A stretch of 64,000 nt of DNA from contig JBAOHI010000030.1 of NCBI GenBank assembly GCA_037045535.1, positions 62,001 to 126,000 of the forward strand. Direction: 5' to 3'. Both the position numbers and the translations under genes were made by a program. This DNA comes from Competibacter_A sp037045535. Its GTDB lineage: Bacteria; Pseudomonadota; Gammaproteobacteria; Competibacterales; Competibacteraceae. The notes under the pieces were generated by a model. That model did no database searches and was not told the origin of the DNA. It saw only the letters and a list, made by a program, of their open reading frames with translations. Below, piece by piece: positions 7,990-17,355 of this stretch. Each line of letters begins with the position of its first letter. Position 1 is the stretch's first letter.

Positions 7990-9732
7990 TCAATCCAAGG
8001 CCAAGCGCCGCTGGGCAAAAGTGTACAAACGTTTCCAGAACAGGCGGTTGAATAGCACTACGTACAAGCTCATCACCGCAATACCCAACGCCACTCGCGG
8101 GTGGTCGCCCTGGACGGTCTGCTGGGCGATATAGGCTCCGATGCCGCTAGCCGTCAGCGTGGTCGTGCCCCAACTGGCGACTTCGGCTACGACGCTGGCG
8201 TTCCAGGCCCCGCCGGAGGCAGTCAGACCACCGGTCAGGAAAGACGAAAACACGGCTGGCAATAGCACCCGCCGCCACAGTAACAGACCCCGCAAACCGA
8301 GATTGGCAGTGGCTTCCTTGAGATCGCTAGGCAAGGCAGCGGCTCCGGCGATCACGTTGAACAGGATGTACCATTGCGTGCCCAGGATCATCAGCGGGCT
8401 GAGCCAAATTTCCGGGTTGAGCCGGTGGACGACGATGAACGACACGACCACCGGGAACAACAGATTGGCGGGAAACGCGGATAAAAACAGTACCAGCGGC
8501 TGGACGTGCTGAGCCAATCGTGGCCGCAAGCCAATCCAGATACCGATGGGAACCCAGATCAGGCTGGCCAGCGCGGTCAAAATAACGACCCGTGCCAGGG
8601 TATATGAGCCCAGCAGAAAAACTCGGGCAATCTCGGTACCGCTGGCCTCGGTCAGCACAAAGCGGGTTAGCAGCACGATGCTGGCGATCGCCGCCCCACT
8701 CAGTAGCGTGAGCTGGAGACCATCCAGCCACGGGTTCGCCCGCTGCCAGTAGCGTAATTTGGGCAAGGGCAGTCGAAAAGCTTGATGCCGAGGCATGAAT
8801 GGTCGCACTCGATTCCACAATAGAACCGGCAAAGTCATCACCAGCCGTAGTAGTCGGGAGCGCCGCAACAGCTCCAGAAACCACGATTGCGGGGCCTCTT
8901 GACTTTCAGCGAACTCAAATTTGAACTTGTCCGCCCAGGCCACTAGCGGCCGAAACAGCAATTGATCGGTTATCAGAATCACCGTCAGCATGGCGAGAAT
9001 GGCATAACTGACCGCCGCCAGATCGCGTTGTTCGATAGCGACCGCGATGTAGGAGCCGACACCCGGCAACGAGACCGATCTTCCCGATACGGTGATGGCT
9101 TCCGAGGCCACCACGAAAAACCAACCACCGGAAACCGACATCATGGTGTTCCAAACCAGCCCCGGCATGGCATAGGGTACCTCCAGCTTCCAGAAGCGTT
9201 GCCAGGTCGACAGTTGAAACAGGTTGGCGACTTGACCCAAGTCCTTGGGTAGCATCCGCAGCGAGTAGTAGAAACTGAACGCCATGTTCCAGGCTTGCGA
9301 GGTGAAGATGGCGAAGATGGCGGCACATTCCGGCCCTAGCAGACGGCCCGGAAATAGGTGAACGAACCAGAGCACCGTGATGGATAGAAACCCTAGAATT
9401 GGCACCGATTGCAGGATGTCCAACAACGGAATCAAAATCTGTTCCGCTCGACGGCTGCTGACCGCAGCTTTGGCGTAGATAAACGTAAACAGCAGCGAAC
9501 ACACCAGCGCGATCCCCATCCGTAGGACGGTGCGCAGGGCGTATCCCGGTAGCAAGGCAGGGTCGAGCGAGATCGGCAACGCCTCGCCGAACTCGTAGGG
9601 CGCGGCCATTTGGCGACTGCCCCAAGCCAGCAGGAACAGGCCGCCGAATATCAGCGGCAGCAACAGGATGTCCCAGCGATTGGGTAAAAGCGGCCCTGTT
9701 AGCAGGGTCGGCGACGCGGGAAAACGGCGCAT
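7990..9732 (-). CDS. ABC transporter permease, two fused BPD_transp_1 domains
   Basis: This 580-residue protein carries two binding-protein-dependent permease units in tandem. The first spans about residues 15-290 (segment SVPILGFLSITVLWFV), and the second about 340-570 (segments FPANLLFPVVVSFIVVH and the ATANLGLRG coupling loop). One chain therefore supplies both transmembrane halves. The start at 9730-9732 (MRRFPASPTLL) removes a low-complexity extension and has AGGA about 13 bases upstream. With the following ATPase it forms a two-gene operon. No periplasmic binding protein is encoded nearby. Confidence 0.9.
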   Translation of the reverse strand: MRRFPASPTLLTGPLLPNRWDILLLPLIFGGLFLLAWGSRQMAAPYEFGEALPISLDPALLPGYALRTVLRMGIALVCSLLFTFIYAKAAVSSRRAEQILIPLLDILQSVPILGFLSITVLWFVHLFPGRLLGPECAAIFAIFTSQAWNMAFSFYYSLRMLPKDLGQVANLFQLSTWQRFWKLEVPYAMPGLVWNTMMSVSGGWFFVVASEAITVSGRSVSLPGVGSYIAVAIEQRDLAAVSYAILAMLTVILITDQLLFRPLVAWADKFKFEFAESQEAPQSWFLELLRRSRLLRLVMTLPVLLWNRVRPFMPRHQAFRLPLPKLRYWQRANPWLDGLQLTLLSGAAIASIVLLTRFVLTEASGTEIARVFLLGSYTLARVVILTALASLIWVPIGIWIGLRPRLAQHVQPLVLFLSAFPANLLFPVVVSFIVVHRLNPEIWLSPLMILGTQWYILFNVIAGAAALPSDLKEATANLGLRGLLLWRRVLLPAVFSSFLTGGLTASGGAWNASVVAEVASWGTTTLTASGIGAYIAQQTVQGDHPRVALGIAVMSLYVVLFNRLFWKRLYTFAQRRLALD

Positions 9733-9876
9733 GCGGGGCGGTATCCTAGGCGCTGGGACAATCGGTGGTGCGGCGATACCCGTTGCGTGATGGTTGCCGC
9801 GCCGGCTGGCTGGACGGCTTAGTGCCTCTCGCAAGGGTGGCAATGCTCGCGGATGGCGTCAACCGACCAGGTCGGC

Positions 9877-10060
9877 GTTCCGGAAAGTGATGCGCTCGCC
9901 GTGGTAGAATCACAGGCCATGCCTCATCACGCATAGACGCTCGTTGGGAAGAGCGAACAGCCGGAACGATGGTGGAGGCATTGATTGGGAAGGAGTGAAA
10001 AGCGGCGGTGGGCACCCGGAGATCCCCGCAGTTTCCCGTCAAGCCAACAGTAAGTCAAAT
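9877..10060 (-). pseudogene. Decayed copy of the mlaF 5' region
   Basis: Bases 9877-9918 match the mlaF coding segment 5452-5493 at 33 of 42 positions, mostly transitions. Translated in the mlaF frame they give GL-stop-FYHGERITFRNADL against GLSFHRGERVIFQNVDL, so the frame is broken. About 112 bp further, 10031-10060 matches the sequence just upstream of mlaF (5614-5643) at 27 of 30. The middle is diverged. No Walker or signature motifs survive. The simplest reading is an old duplication of the mlaF start and leader, now non-coding; residual promoter activity for the permease gene at 9732 is possible. Confidence 0.65.
10031..10060. repeat. 30-bp repeat matching the mlaF upstream region
   Basis: This is the second copy of the sequence at 5614-5643, identical at 27 of 30 positions and in the same orientation. 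It forms the far end of the mlaF-like duplicated segment. Confidence 0.75.
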
Positions 10061-10291
10061 CAAACACTGATTGTGCCACCGACTATCTCGCCGATGGAGC
10101 TTGGCAATTACCGTTTCGTGCGACTATCTTGTTATGGCGATACCCACCGGCGCGCCAGCCGGCGCGCGTATTCCCCCAGATCCCCCAACCCTAGATCTCT
10201 GGGCCGGTCACGACGGCGCGGAATAGTCTATGCTTTGGCGGAATCGGACGGGTTCCGATACTCCATCAACCATCATGCAAAGGTTAGGAAC

Positions 10292-13045
10292 ATGGCGAAG
10301 AAGTACATCTATAAGTACACCGAAGGGGATGGCAAGAACAAAATGCTGCTGGGCGGCAAGGGTGCCAACCTCTGCGAAATGACGCAAATCGGTTTGCGAG
10401 TACCGCCGGGCTTCGTGATCACCACCGAAGCTTGTCTAGACTACATCGCCAACAATCGCTTGCCCGAAGGCTTGATGGGGCATGTGCGGGAAAACATGAC
10501 CTGGCTGGAGCAGGAAACTGGCAAGCAGTTCGGCGGTGCCGGCAGTCCTCTGCTGGTGTCGGTGCGCTCCGGTTCGGCGATGTCCATGCCGGGCATGATG
10601 GATACCATCCTCAACCTGGGCTTGAACGAAACCACGTTGGCCGGCTTGATCAAGCAGACCGGCAACGAGCGTTTCGGTTACGATGCCTACCGTCGTTTTA
10701 TCCAATTGTTCGGCAAGATCGCGCTTGGGATCGATGATCACCATTTCGACGAGCATTTCGAAGCGATCAAACGCCGTGCCGGCGTCAAGGTCGATCTGGG
10801 CTTGAGTGCCAACGATCTGAAAGAAATCGGCCAACTGTTCTTGGAAGTTGTCCAGAAAGAAACCGGCCGGCCATTCCCGCAGGATCCCTACGAGCAACTG
10901 GAGTTGGCCGTCAAGGCCGTGTTCAACTCCTGGATGGGCCAGCGTGCGGTCGATTACCGCCGCGAGTTCAAGATTACCCCGGAAATGGCCAACGGTACGG
11001 CGGTCAATGTCGTGACCATGGTGTTTGGCAACATGGGTAACGACTGCTCCACCGGCGTCGGCTTTACTCGTGATCCGGGTACCGGCGAAAACGTGATGTA
11101 CGGCGAGTACTTGGTCAACGCCCAGGGCGAGGACGTGGTGGCCGGTATCCGCACGCCAAAGCCGGTCTTGGAGATGAAGGAAGAAATGCCGGAGATGTTC
11201 CGGCAGCTGGTCGACCTGCGCAACAAGCTGGAAGGCCATTACCACGAAGTGCAGGATTACGAGTACACCATCGAAAAGGGCATACTCTACTGTCTGCAAA
11301 CCCGCAACGGTAAGATGAATGCGCAAGCCATGGTGCGCAGCTCAGTCGAAATGGCCAATGAAGGCTTGATCAACCGCGAGAAAGCGTTGTTGCGGATCGA
11401 TCCGGAATCGCTGGAACAGATGATGTTCCCGCAGTTGGATCCGAAACAGAAAGTGGCCCCCGCCTCACAGGGCATGGGCGCCTCACCCGGCGCAGCCTCC
11501 GGTAAGATCGTGTTCGATGCCGACACGGCGGTGAAGCGCGGGCGCGGCAACAACGAGAAGATCATCCTGGTGCGTGAAGAAACCAAGCCGGAAGATATTC
11601 ACGGTTTCTTTGCGGCGGTCGGCATTCTCACCAGCCGGGGTGGCAAGACCTCGCACGCGGCGGTGGTGGCGCGCGGCATGGGCAAGCCCTGCGTGGTCGG
11701 CGCCGAGGATATTTTGGTCAACGTCCATCAGCGCCAGGCCATCATCGGCGACAAAGTGCTGCACGAAGGCGATATCGTCACCATCGACGGTGGTTCCGGC
11801 CGGGTGTTCCTCGGTGAGGTGCCGACGGTCGAGCCGGAGTTCACCCCCGAATTGCGCACCCTGCTCGGTTGGGCTGACGAAATCGCCACGCTCAAGGTGA
11901 TGGCGAACGCCGATACCCCGGATGCCGCTCAGCGCGCGTCCAACTACGGTGCCATGGGTATCGGTTTGTGCCGCACCGAGCGGATGTTTAACGCCAAGGA
12001 GCGGCTACCCATCGTGCTGGAGATGATCCTGGCCGAAACCACCGAAGATCGTGAAATCGCCTTAACCAAGCTGCTACCGATGCAGCGCGGCGATTTCAAG
12101 GAAATCTTCCGGGTCATGGCGCCGCGCCCGGTCACCGTCCGCTTGCTCGATCCGCCGATCCACGAGTTCCTGCCCTCCGAGCAAACCCTGATCGACGATA
12201 TCGAGCACCTGCGTCATCTGCGCCAGACCGCGCAGGGTTTGGAGGCGATTAGCCAGATTCTCGCTCAAGTAAACCCGAAAGCGGTCGAGCAGCTGGGTAT
12301 CCTGAACGACAGCCATCTGGTGTCCGACGTGCTGGCCAAGAAGGAAGAAATCCTGCAGAAGGCGCGCGCCCTGCACGAAATCAATCCGATGCTGGGCCAT
12401 CGCGGCGTCCGACTGGGTCTGACTTATCCGGAAATCTACAAGATGCAGATCCGCGCTATTCTGGAAGCGGCGGCGGAATGCGTCCAAGAGAAGATCGATG
12501 TGCATCCGGAAATCATGGTGCCGCAGGTCTGCACCGTAGAGGAACTGAAGCGGGTGCGGGCATTGGTGGACGAAGTGCTGCCCGAAGTCGAGGCCAAGTA
12601 CGCGGTCAAGGTGAATTTCCAGTTCGGTACCATGATGGAAGTGGTGCGGGCTTGCCTGCGCGCCGAGGAGATCGCCGGGGTTGCCGAGTTCTTCTCGTTC
12701 GGCACCAACGACTTGACCCAGGCCACGTTCTCGTTCTCGCGCGAGGACGCCGAGAACAAGTTCCTACCGTTCTACAACTCGGCGGGCATTCTCAAGGACA
12801 ACCCGTTCGAGGCGTTGGATACGGCGGGCGTCGGGCAGTTGATGTCGTTCGCGGTCCAGAACGGTCGCAAGACCCGCACTGGCCTCAAGGTCGGTATCTG
12901 CGGCGAACAGGGCGGTCATCCGCGCTCGATGCGGTTCTGCCACTACGCTGGCCTGACCTATGTGTCCTGCTCCTCGCCGCGCGTGCCGATCGCCCGGCTG
13001 GCAGCGGCGCATGCCAAGCTGTTGGAAGGGAACTATCAGCCATAA
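10292..13045 (+). CDS. ppdK: Pyruvate, phosphate dikinase
   Basis: PPDK interconverts pyruvate + ATP + Pi and PEP + AMP + PPi, allowing reversible flow between glycolysis and gluconeogenesis. The 917-residue protein has the N-terminal ATP-grasp domain (LLGGKGANLCEMTQIGL, and RSGSAMSMPGMMDTILNLG), the phosphohistidine domain with TSRGGKTSHAAVVARGMG, and the C-terminal PEP barrel ending in the GICGEQGG segment. The ATG at 10292 has AGG/AGGA just upstream; an open frame extending to 9944 lies in non-conserved sequence. It is a single-gene unit closed by a strong terminator. Confidence 0.97.
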   Translation: MAKKYIYKYTEGDGKNKMLLGGKGANLCEMTQIGLRVPPGFVITTEACLDYIANNRLPEGLMGHVRENMTWLEQETGKQFGGAGSPLLVSVRSGSAMSMPGMMDTILNLGLNETTLAGLIKQTGNERFGYDAYRRFIQLFGKIALGIDDHHFDEHFEAIKRRAGVKVDLGLSANDLKEIGQLFLEVVQKETGRPFPQDPYEQLELAVKAVFNSWMGQRAVDYRREFKITPEMANGTAVNVVTMVFGNMGNDCSTGVGFTRDPGTGENVMYGEYLVNAQGEDVVAGIRTPKPVLEMKEEMPEMFRQLVDLRNKLEGHYHEVQDYEYTIEKGILYCLQTRNGKMNAQAMVRSSVEMANEGLINREKALLRIDPESLEQMMFPQLDPKQKVAPASQGMGASPGAASGKIVFDADTAVKRGRGNNEKIILVREETKPEDIHGFFAAVGILTSRGGKTSHAAVVARGMGKPCVVGAEDILVNVHQRQAIIGDKVLHEGDIVTIDGGSGRVFLGEVPTVEPEFTPELRTLLGWADEIATLKVMANADTPDAAQRASNYGAMGIGLCRTERMFNAKERLPIVLEMILAETTEDREIALTKLLPMQRGDFKEIFRVMAPRPVTVRLLDPPIHEFLPSEQTLIDDIEHLRHLRQTAQGLEAISQILAQVNPKAVEQLGILNDSHLVSDVLAKKEEILQKARALHEINPMLGHRGVRLGLTYPEIYKMQIRAILEAAAECVQEKIDVHPEIMVPQVCTVEELKRVRALVDEVLPEVEAKYAVKVNFQFGTMMEVVRACLRAEEIAGVAEFFSFGTNDLTQATFSFSREDAENKFLPFYNSAGILKDNPFEALDTAGVGQLMSFAVQNGRKTRTGLKVGICGEQGGHPRSMRFCHYAGLTYVSCSSPRVPIARLAAAHAKLLEGNYQP

Positions 13046-13113
13046 GCGTTCCTCGGGAGACGGGCGGTGTTTGTGATCGGCCCGTTCCCGAACGACTGAT
13101 GGTGTTGACGAGA

Positions 13114-13137
13114 GGGCAGCTTCGGCTGCCCTTTTTT
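13114..13137 (+). terminator. Intrinsic terminator after ppdK
   Basis: A perfect 7-bp stem, gggcagc (13114-13120) and gctgccc (13125-13131), closes on a ttcg tetraloop and is followed by six T at 13132-13137. It lies 68 bp after the ppdK stop. Confidence 0.93.
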
Positions 13138-13177
13138 GTCGAGGTGGCGGAATCCAGGGATTTAGAGAGAGGTTCCC

Positions 13178-14026
13178 ATGCGTTGGAGAGACGGTAGAGA
13201 AAGTGACAATGTTGAGGATCGGCGTGGGCTGCGAGCCGCGCCTACTCTCGCGGGCGGCGGTATCGGCACGGTGGTCCTGCTGCTGGTTGCCTGGTATTTC
13301 GGCATTGACCCCAGCATGTTGCTGCAAAGTGGCTCGTCGAGCGGTGCTTTAACCCAGCAATCCGTTCCGGTGTCTCCCACCGACGACGAATCGCGCAAGT
13401 TTGTCTCGGTTGTTCTGGCGGATACTGAAGATACGTGGCGTGATCTGTTTCGGCGGATGGGCGGGACTTATCAGGATCCGAAATTGGTGCTGTTCTCGGG
13501 TGCGGTGGAATCGGCGTGTGGGTTTGCCCAAGCTGCTGTCGGCCCGTTTTACTGTCCGGGGGATCGAAAGGTTTATATCGATTTGAGCTTTTTTGACGAA
13601 TTGAAGAGTCGCTTCCATGCCCCCGGCGATTTTGCCCAAGCGTACGTAATCGCGCATGAAATCGGCCATCATGTCCAAAATCTGCTGGGCATTTCCGACA
13701 AGGTTGAGTCCTTGCGCGCTCGCTCGGGCAAGGTCGAGGCAAACGCGATATCGGTACGGCTCGAATTGCAGGCAGACTGTTTCGCCGGCGTCTGGGCCTT
13801 CCATGCCAACAAAGCCCGTCAGATTTTGGAAGCAGGGGATGTCGAAGCGGCTTTGAATGCCGCCACCGCCATCGGCGATGACCGCTTGCAGATGCAAGCC
13901 AGAGGCTACGTCGCACCGGATTCCTTCACGCACGGCAGTTCCGCCCAGCGAGTGCGCTGGTTCAAGCGCGGCATCGCCAGCGGCGATCTGCGGCAGTGCG
14001 ATACTTTTAATGCCGCGCAGTTGTGA
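13178..14026 (+). CDS. YpfJ-type neutral zinc metallopeptidase
   Basis: This 282-residue protein has the zinc-peptidase motif AHEIGHHVQ with metal ligands at about His160 and His164 and catalytic Glu161. It begins MRWRDGRESDNVEDRRG and has one membrane helix near residues 26-44 (GGIGTVVLLLVAWYFGI), so the catalytic domain is probably periplasmic. The downstream LELQADCFAGVWA segment supplies a further ligand region. This is the YpfJ/KPN_02809 family, whose substrate is unknown. An AGAGAGG site precedes the ATG. It converges with the regulator gene ending at 14038, 11 bp away. Confidence 0.92.
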   Translation: MRWRDGRESDNVEDRRGLRAAPTLAGGGIGTVVLLLVAWYFGIDPSMLLQSGSSSGALTQQSVPVSPTDDESRKFVSVVLADTEDTWRDLFRRMGGTYQDPKLVLFSGAVESACGFAQAAVGPFYCPGDRKVYIDLSFFDELKSRFHAPGDFAQAYVIAHEIGHHVQNLLGISDKVESLRARSGKVEANAISVRLELQADCFAGVWAFHANKARQILEAGDVEAALNAATAIGDDRLQMQARGYVAPDSFTHGSSAQRVRWFKRGIASGDLRQCDTFNAAQL

Positions 14027-14037
14027 GTGTGTCGGCG

Positions 14038-17000
14038 CTATTCTGACTGACTGCGACAGCGTATCAGTCTGCGCGAGAAATGCTCCGACGCAGGCGCTAC
14101 CTCCAACCCTCGCTCGTAGCAGGCGCGGGCTGTCTCCCGATGCCCTAGCGTCTCGAGGTGGGTGCCGATCTCTTCGATGCACTGCAAATATCGGTCGCGC
14201 AGGCGATCGCGGGTCCGAATCGCCCAGGGTTCCGGGGCCTGGCCCAGAAACGGGCCGCGATAGGCGCGTAGGAGGGCGTCGGTCGTGGTTGCCAAATCTG
14301 TGGGTTCGGTTCGTCCATCCGCCCCGCGAGCTTGCGAGAGAGCTTGGTTGATGCGGCGCTCCAGGCACCATGCATCGACCCAACAATAGCGCGGGTCCAG
14401 GGACAAGCGGCCGTCCCGCAGGCACAAGGCTTGTTCGAAACCCAGCAGCCGGCGCAGGCGATGGAGCGTGGTCGTCAAAGCTTGCTGGCCGGCGTCGCCG
14501 TCGGCGTCCGGCCACAACGCGTCGGCGATCTGGGTCTGGTGAACATCGCGCCCACCCCAGGCGATCAACATCTTGAGCAGTTCTAGCGGCTTGCGCTGCG
14601 CCTTGCGGCCAAATGTCACCGGTTGATCATTTACCACCAACCCGAAGCGGCCTAGAGTGTACAGTTTCACCGGCCACGGCCAGCGATCCGATATCGCGGC
14701 AGATAGGTCGGGCAGTAACCCGCGCTTGCGGATGAGGGTTTGGACGTATTCGATTTCGATGTCGGCCTCCAGCGCCGCCGCGCACAGTCGAGCCACATCG
14801 TCCGGTTTGAAAAAGGAAAAAAAGATATAGCCCTGCGCGCGTCCCACCGCGAGCGCCCGGCGCAACAACCTCAGGCTGCGGGACTTCTTTTCCCAGCTCA
14901 GCGCGAACTGCGCGGCGGTCAAGGTGCGCAAGAAGACCCCAAGCTGGCTGTCCGTGACCCGAATCCAGGAGCGCATACCAGCCAAATAGCGTAAAGCTTC
15001 CGAGCGATGGCCCAGGCTGGCGTGCACCTGCGCCAAGGCTAACCGGGAAAGACCTGCCGATTGATAAAAGCAACGGCGCGAAATCCGCAAGGACTGCTCT
15101 AGCTTTTCCGCTGCTTCGAGTAACCGCCCGGACAGCCAGGCTTCCCAACCTCGCAGGCGGATATAGTAGGCGCGCTCGAGGGGCCGAAAGGATTGCAGCA
15201 CCGGTTTATGCTGAGCCAATGCCACTCGTGCAGCCTCCAACTGGCCAGTGCATAGGTGAATGCATACAAAATTTGACAATGCGTGGCTATTAAACAGACT
15301 GATTCCCTGTTCGACGACGGTGGTCCAAGCGGCGTCGGCGAGGGCGAGACAGCGTTCCAGATCGCCTTCGAAGTAGTACTGGTAGCAAAACTCCCAGCAT
15401 TGCAGGGCGCAGTGCAACACTTGTTCTACTGGGGTGGTATTCGCGTGGGCGGCGCGCATGATGTCCAGCGCCCACGTGGCCCGGGCGCGATGGCCAACGT
15501 TCCAGATGTAGTGGAACAGCAAGGTATTGATCGAGACCAGGTAGAGATCCGGCGGGCAATCGGTTTGCAATAACTGAATGATGCGCCGCTCCCAGTCGGC
15601 GAATTCCGGGTACTCCGGCCGAGCGTAGACCATGATGTTAAACGCCCCACAGGTCACCCGCGTTTCTAGGGCGACGGAAGGAAAGCGCGGATAGCGGGCG
15701 CGCAGTCGCTCGAATTCCACCAGCCAGCCGTCGGCGGCGCGAAAATTATCCCAAGCCAAGGTATAGGTGTCGGTGATGGACGACCACGCCAGCCACAGAC
15801 CGGCGACGTCGCCGGCGTGCTTGAAGCGGCGGTAGGCCCGGGCCAAGGTGGTGCGGGCGGCGACCGGGTCGCGGGGCAACTGGCATTGCCCGAGCCAAAA
15901 CAGCAGCCACGGCGATTCGTTGCGAACCGCCGATGGAAACCGGCTCAGCCAGGATTCCAACAGTTGGCTGCGACCTTGTCGCAGTAACGGTTCGGCCTGT
16001 TGCATCACCAGTCGGCTGAGCTGTTCCCAATCGCCCAGCGCCTGCCAGAGTTCGACCGCCGCGCTGATCTCGCCGGCTGTTTCAAGCAGCACCGCCGCCT
16101 GACGCTGATCATGGGCGCGTTCCGCGACGCTGAACGCCTCGCGTCCACGATTCAATAGGAAATCACGAAACAGGTCGTGATACTGATAAGTCGTGACTCG
16201 GAGCGCCGCATCGGACTCGACGGTTTCACCCCGGAAGGTAAAACAGTGACGCCGCACGAGCGTATCCAGTAGCGTCTCCGCGCCATCGTCACCGGTCAGT
16301 TGCTTGGCCATGGCGGCGGTCATCTTCGGTAACAGGGCGGTCTTGAGGAGAAAGGTTTGTAGCGCCAGATCGAGTTGATTCCACACCTCGACGGCGAAGT
16401 AGTCGAAGATCAATTCGACCGTCGCCAGTGGTGGCGGAGATCGGGTTGGGTGGGAACGCCGCAGCAGTAGATTCAAGCCGGCCGCCCAGCCTTGCACCTG
16501 CTCATTCAACGACCGCACTTCGGTCGAGATCAAACAGTGTTCGGTGTGTAACCCGGCAATTCCTTCGGCCTCCGCTGGAGTGAGGCGCAATTCCTCGGCG
16601 GCGATGATTGTCAATTGACCGTGCAAGCGGGCTCGCGTCAGTGCCGGCGGGGGTTCTCCGCGACTGGTGATCAAGCAGCGCACCCCGGCAGGCAGATGAT
16701 CCAACGCTTCCGCCCAGACCGCTTGCAGCGGTGACGCCGCCGGGAGACGGTGGTAATTGTCGAACAGCAGGACAAAGGGGGCACGGAGCCACTGACCCAG
16801 CGCCTGCGCGTAGCGACGGGCAAAGGTGGGTAAGTTGTCTTGATACTCCGGGGTGAGCAGCGGTAAAGCCGCATTGGCGGCGTGCGCGGTTACCGCGATC
16901 CCGAGGTAATAGAAGAAGGTTGCCGGGTCCGCATCGTCTTCATCGAACTGGTACCACAAGCAGGGGATTCCGCGTGCCTCCACATAGCTCGCTGCCAGCG

Positions 17001-17169
17001 TGGTCTTACCATAACCTCCCGGCGCACCGATCCAGGCACAGGGCCGATCGGTAAATTCGTCCAGCCGCTCAAACAACCGTTCGCGGGGGAAAACCATCGG
17101 TAGCCAGGGTTGGTTCAGTTTGGCCAACGCGGCGGGGGGTATGGATCGGTTTGCTTCGCGATACTCCAT
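14038..17169 (-). CDS. STAND ATPase transcriptional regulator with C-terminal winged helix and BTAD
   Basis: This 1043-residue regulator is MalT-like at its N-terminus. Its NTPase has Walker A GAPGGYGKT (residues 48-56) and Walker B FVLLFDNYHR, followed by a helical, TPR-like sensor region (about 330-800). The C-terminus carries a winged-helix segment (LYTLGRFGLVVNDQPVTFGR, then LLKMLIAWGG and IADALWPDADGD) and a bacterial transcriptional activator domain rather than MalT's LuxR helix. Such proteins activate genes on binding an inducer; neither ligand nor targets are evident. The start at 17167-17169 has GAGG nine bases upstream; an ATG 36 bases earlier is possible. The adjacent broken luxR gene is divergent. 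Confidence 0.88.
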   Translation of the reverse strand: MEYREANRSIPPAALAKLNQPWLPMVFPRERLFERLDEFTDRPCAWIGAPGGYGKTTLAASYVEARGIPCLWYQFDEDDADPATFFYYLGIAVTAHAANAALPLLTPEYQDNLPTFARRYAQALGQWLRAPFVLLFDNYHRLPAASPLQAVWAEALDHLPAGVRCLITSRGEPPPALTRARLHGQLTIIAAEELRLTPAEAEGIAGLHTEHCLISTEVRSLNEQVQGWAAGLNLLLRRSHPTRSPPPLATVELIFDYFAVEVWNQLDLALQTFLLKTALLPKMTAAMAKQLTGDDGAETLLDTLVRRHCFTFRGETVESDAALRVTTYQYHDLFRDFLLNRGREAFSVAERAHDQRQAAVLLETAGEISAAVELWQALGDWEQLSRLVMQQAEPLLRQGRSQLLESWLSRFPSAVRNESPWLLFWLGQCQLPRDPVAARTTLARAYRRFKHAGDVAGLWLAWSSITDTYTLAWDNFRAADGWLVEFERLRARYPRFPSVALETRVTCGAFNIMVYARPEYPEFADWERRIIQLLQTDCPPDLYLVSINTLLFHYIWNVGHRARATWALDIMRAAHANTTPVEQVLHCALQCWEFCYQYYFEGDLERCLALADAAWTTVVEQGISLFNSHALSNFVCIHLCTGQLEAARVALAQHKPVLQSFRPLERAYYIRLRGWEAWLSGRLLEAAEKLEQSLRISRRCFYQSAGLSRLALAQVHASLGHRSEALRYLAGMRSWIRVTDSQLGVFLRTLTAAQFALSWEKKSRSLRLLRRALAVGRAQGYIFFSFFKPDDVARLCAAALEADIEIEYVQTLIRKRGLLPDLSAAISDRWPWPVKLYTLGRFGLVVNDQPVTFGRKAQRKPLELLKMLIAWGGRDVHQTQIADALWPDADGDAGQQALTTTLHRLRRLLGFEQALCLRDGRLSLDPRYCWVDAWCLERRINQALSQARGADGRTEPTDLATTTDALLRAYRGPFLGQAPEPWAIRTRDRLRDRYLQCIEEIGTHLETLGHRETARACYERGLEVAPASEHFSRRLIRCRSQSE

Positions 17170-17284
17170 GACCTCAAGCCTCGACAGATGCGATGCGGAC
17201 AGCATTGCTCGGCTCGGCTGTCCGGCTCACTCGGAAAAATCTGGGCGTTTGACTGAAAACTTAACTATAAAAATTTTGGAATAC

Positions 17285-17304
17285 TGTCCCCTGTTTGAGG
17301 GACA
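17285..17304. promoter_or_regulatory. Inverted repeat in the AT-rich divergent gap
   Basis: TGTCCC (17285-17290) and GGGACA (17299-17304) form a perfect 6-bp inverted repeat with an 8-base spacer, in the AT-rich gap between the STAND regulator and the broken luxR gene. Its location suits a regulator operator or a small hairpin; there is no T tract for a terminator. Function is a guess. Confidence 0.35.
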
Positions 17305-17355
17305 TTTAGAATATGTAATTAAAATTATACAAAATTGGCTATATAGGATCGGACG

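Larger units (their letters stand above)
9733..10291. other. 559-bp gap before ppdK; holds mlaF-like debris
   Basis: No intact gene is visible. The 5' half contains the decayed mlaF copy and the repeat listed separately. Around 10144-10170 a GC-rich stretch has two adjacent copies of ccggcgcgc separated by cag. The ppdK promoter should lie between about 10060 and 10280, but no strong sigma-70 hexamers stand out. Open frames on either strand across this gap have no family resemblance and look accidental. Confidence 0.6.

Noticed and set aside
10436..11326. 296-codon open frame on the minus strand within ppdK
   Set aside because: It lies antisense to a clearly conserved PPDK sequence and has no family features; long antisense frames are expected in GC-rich coding DNA.
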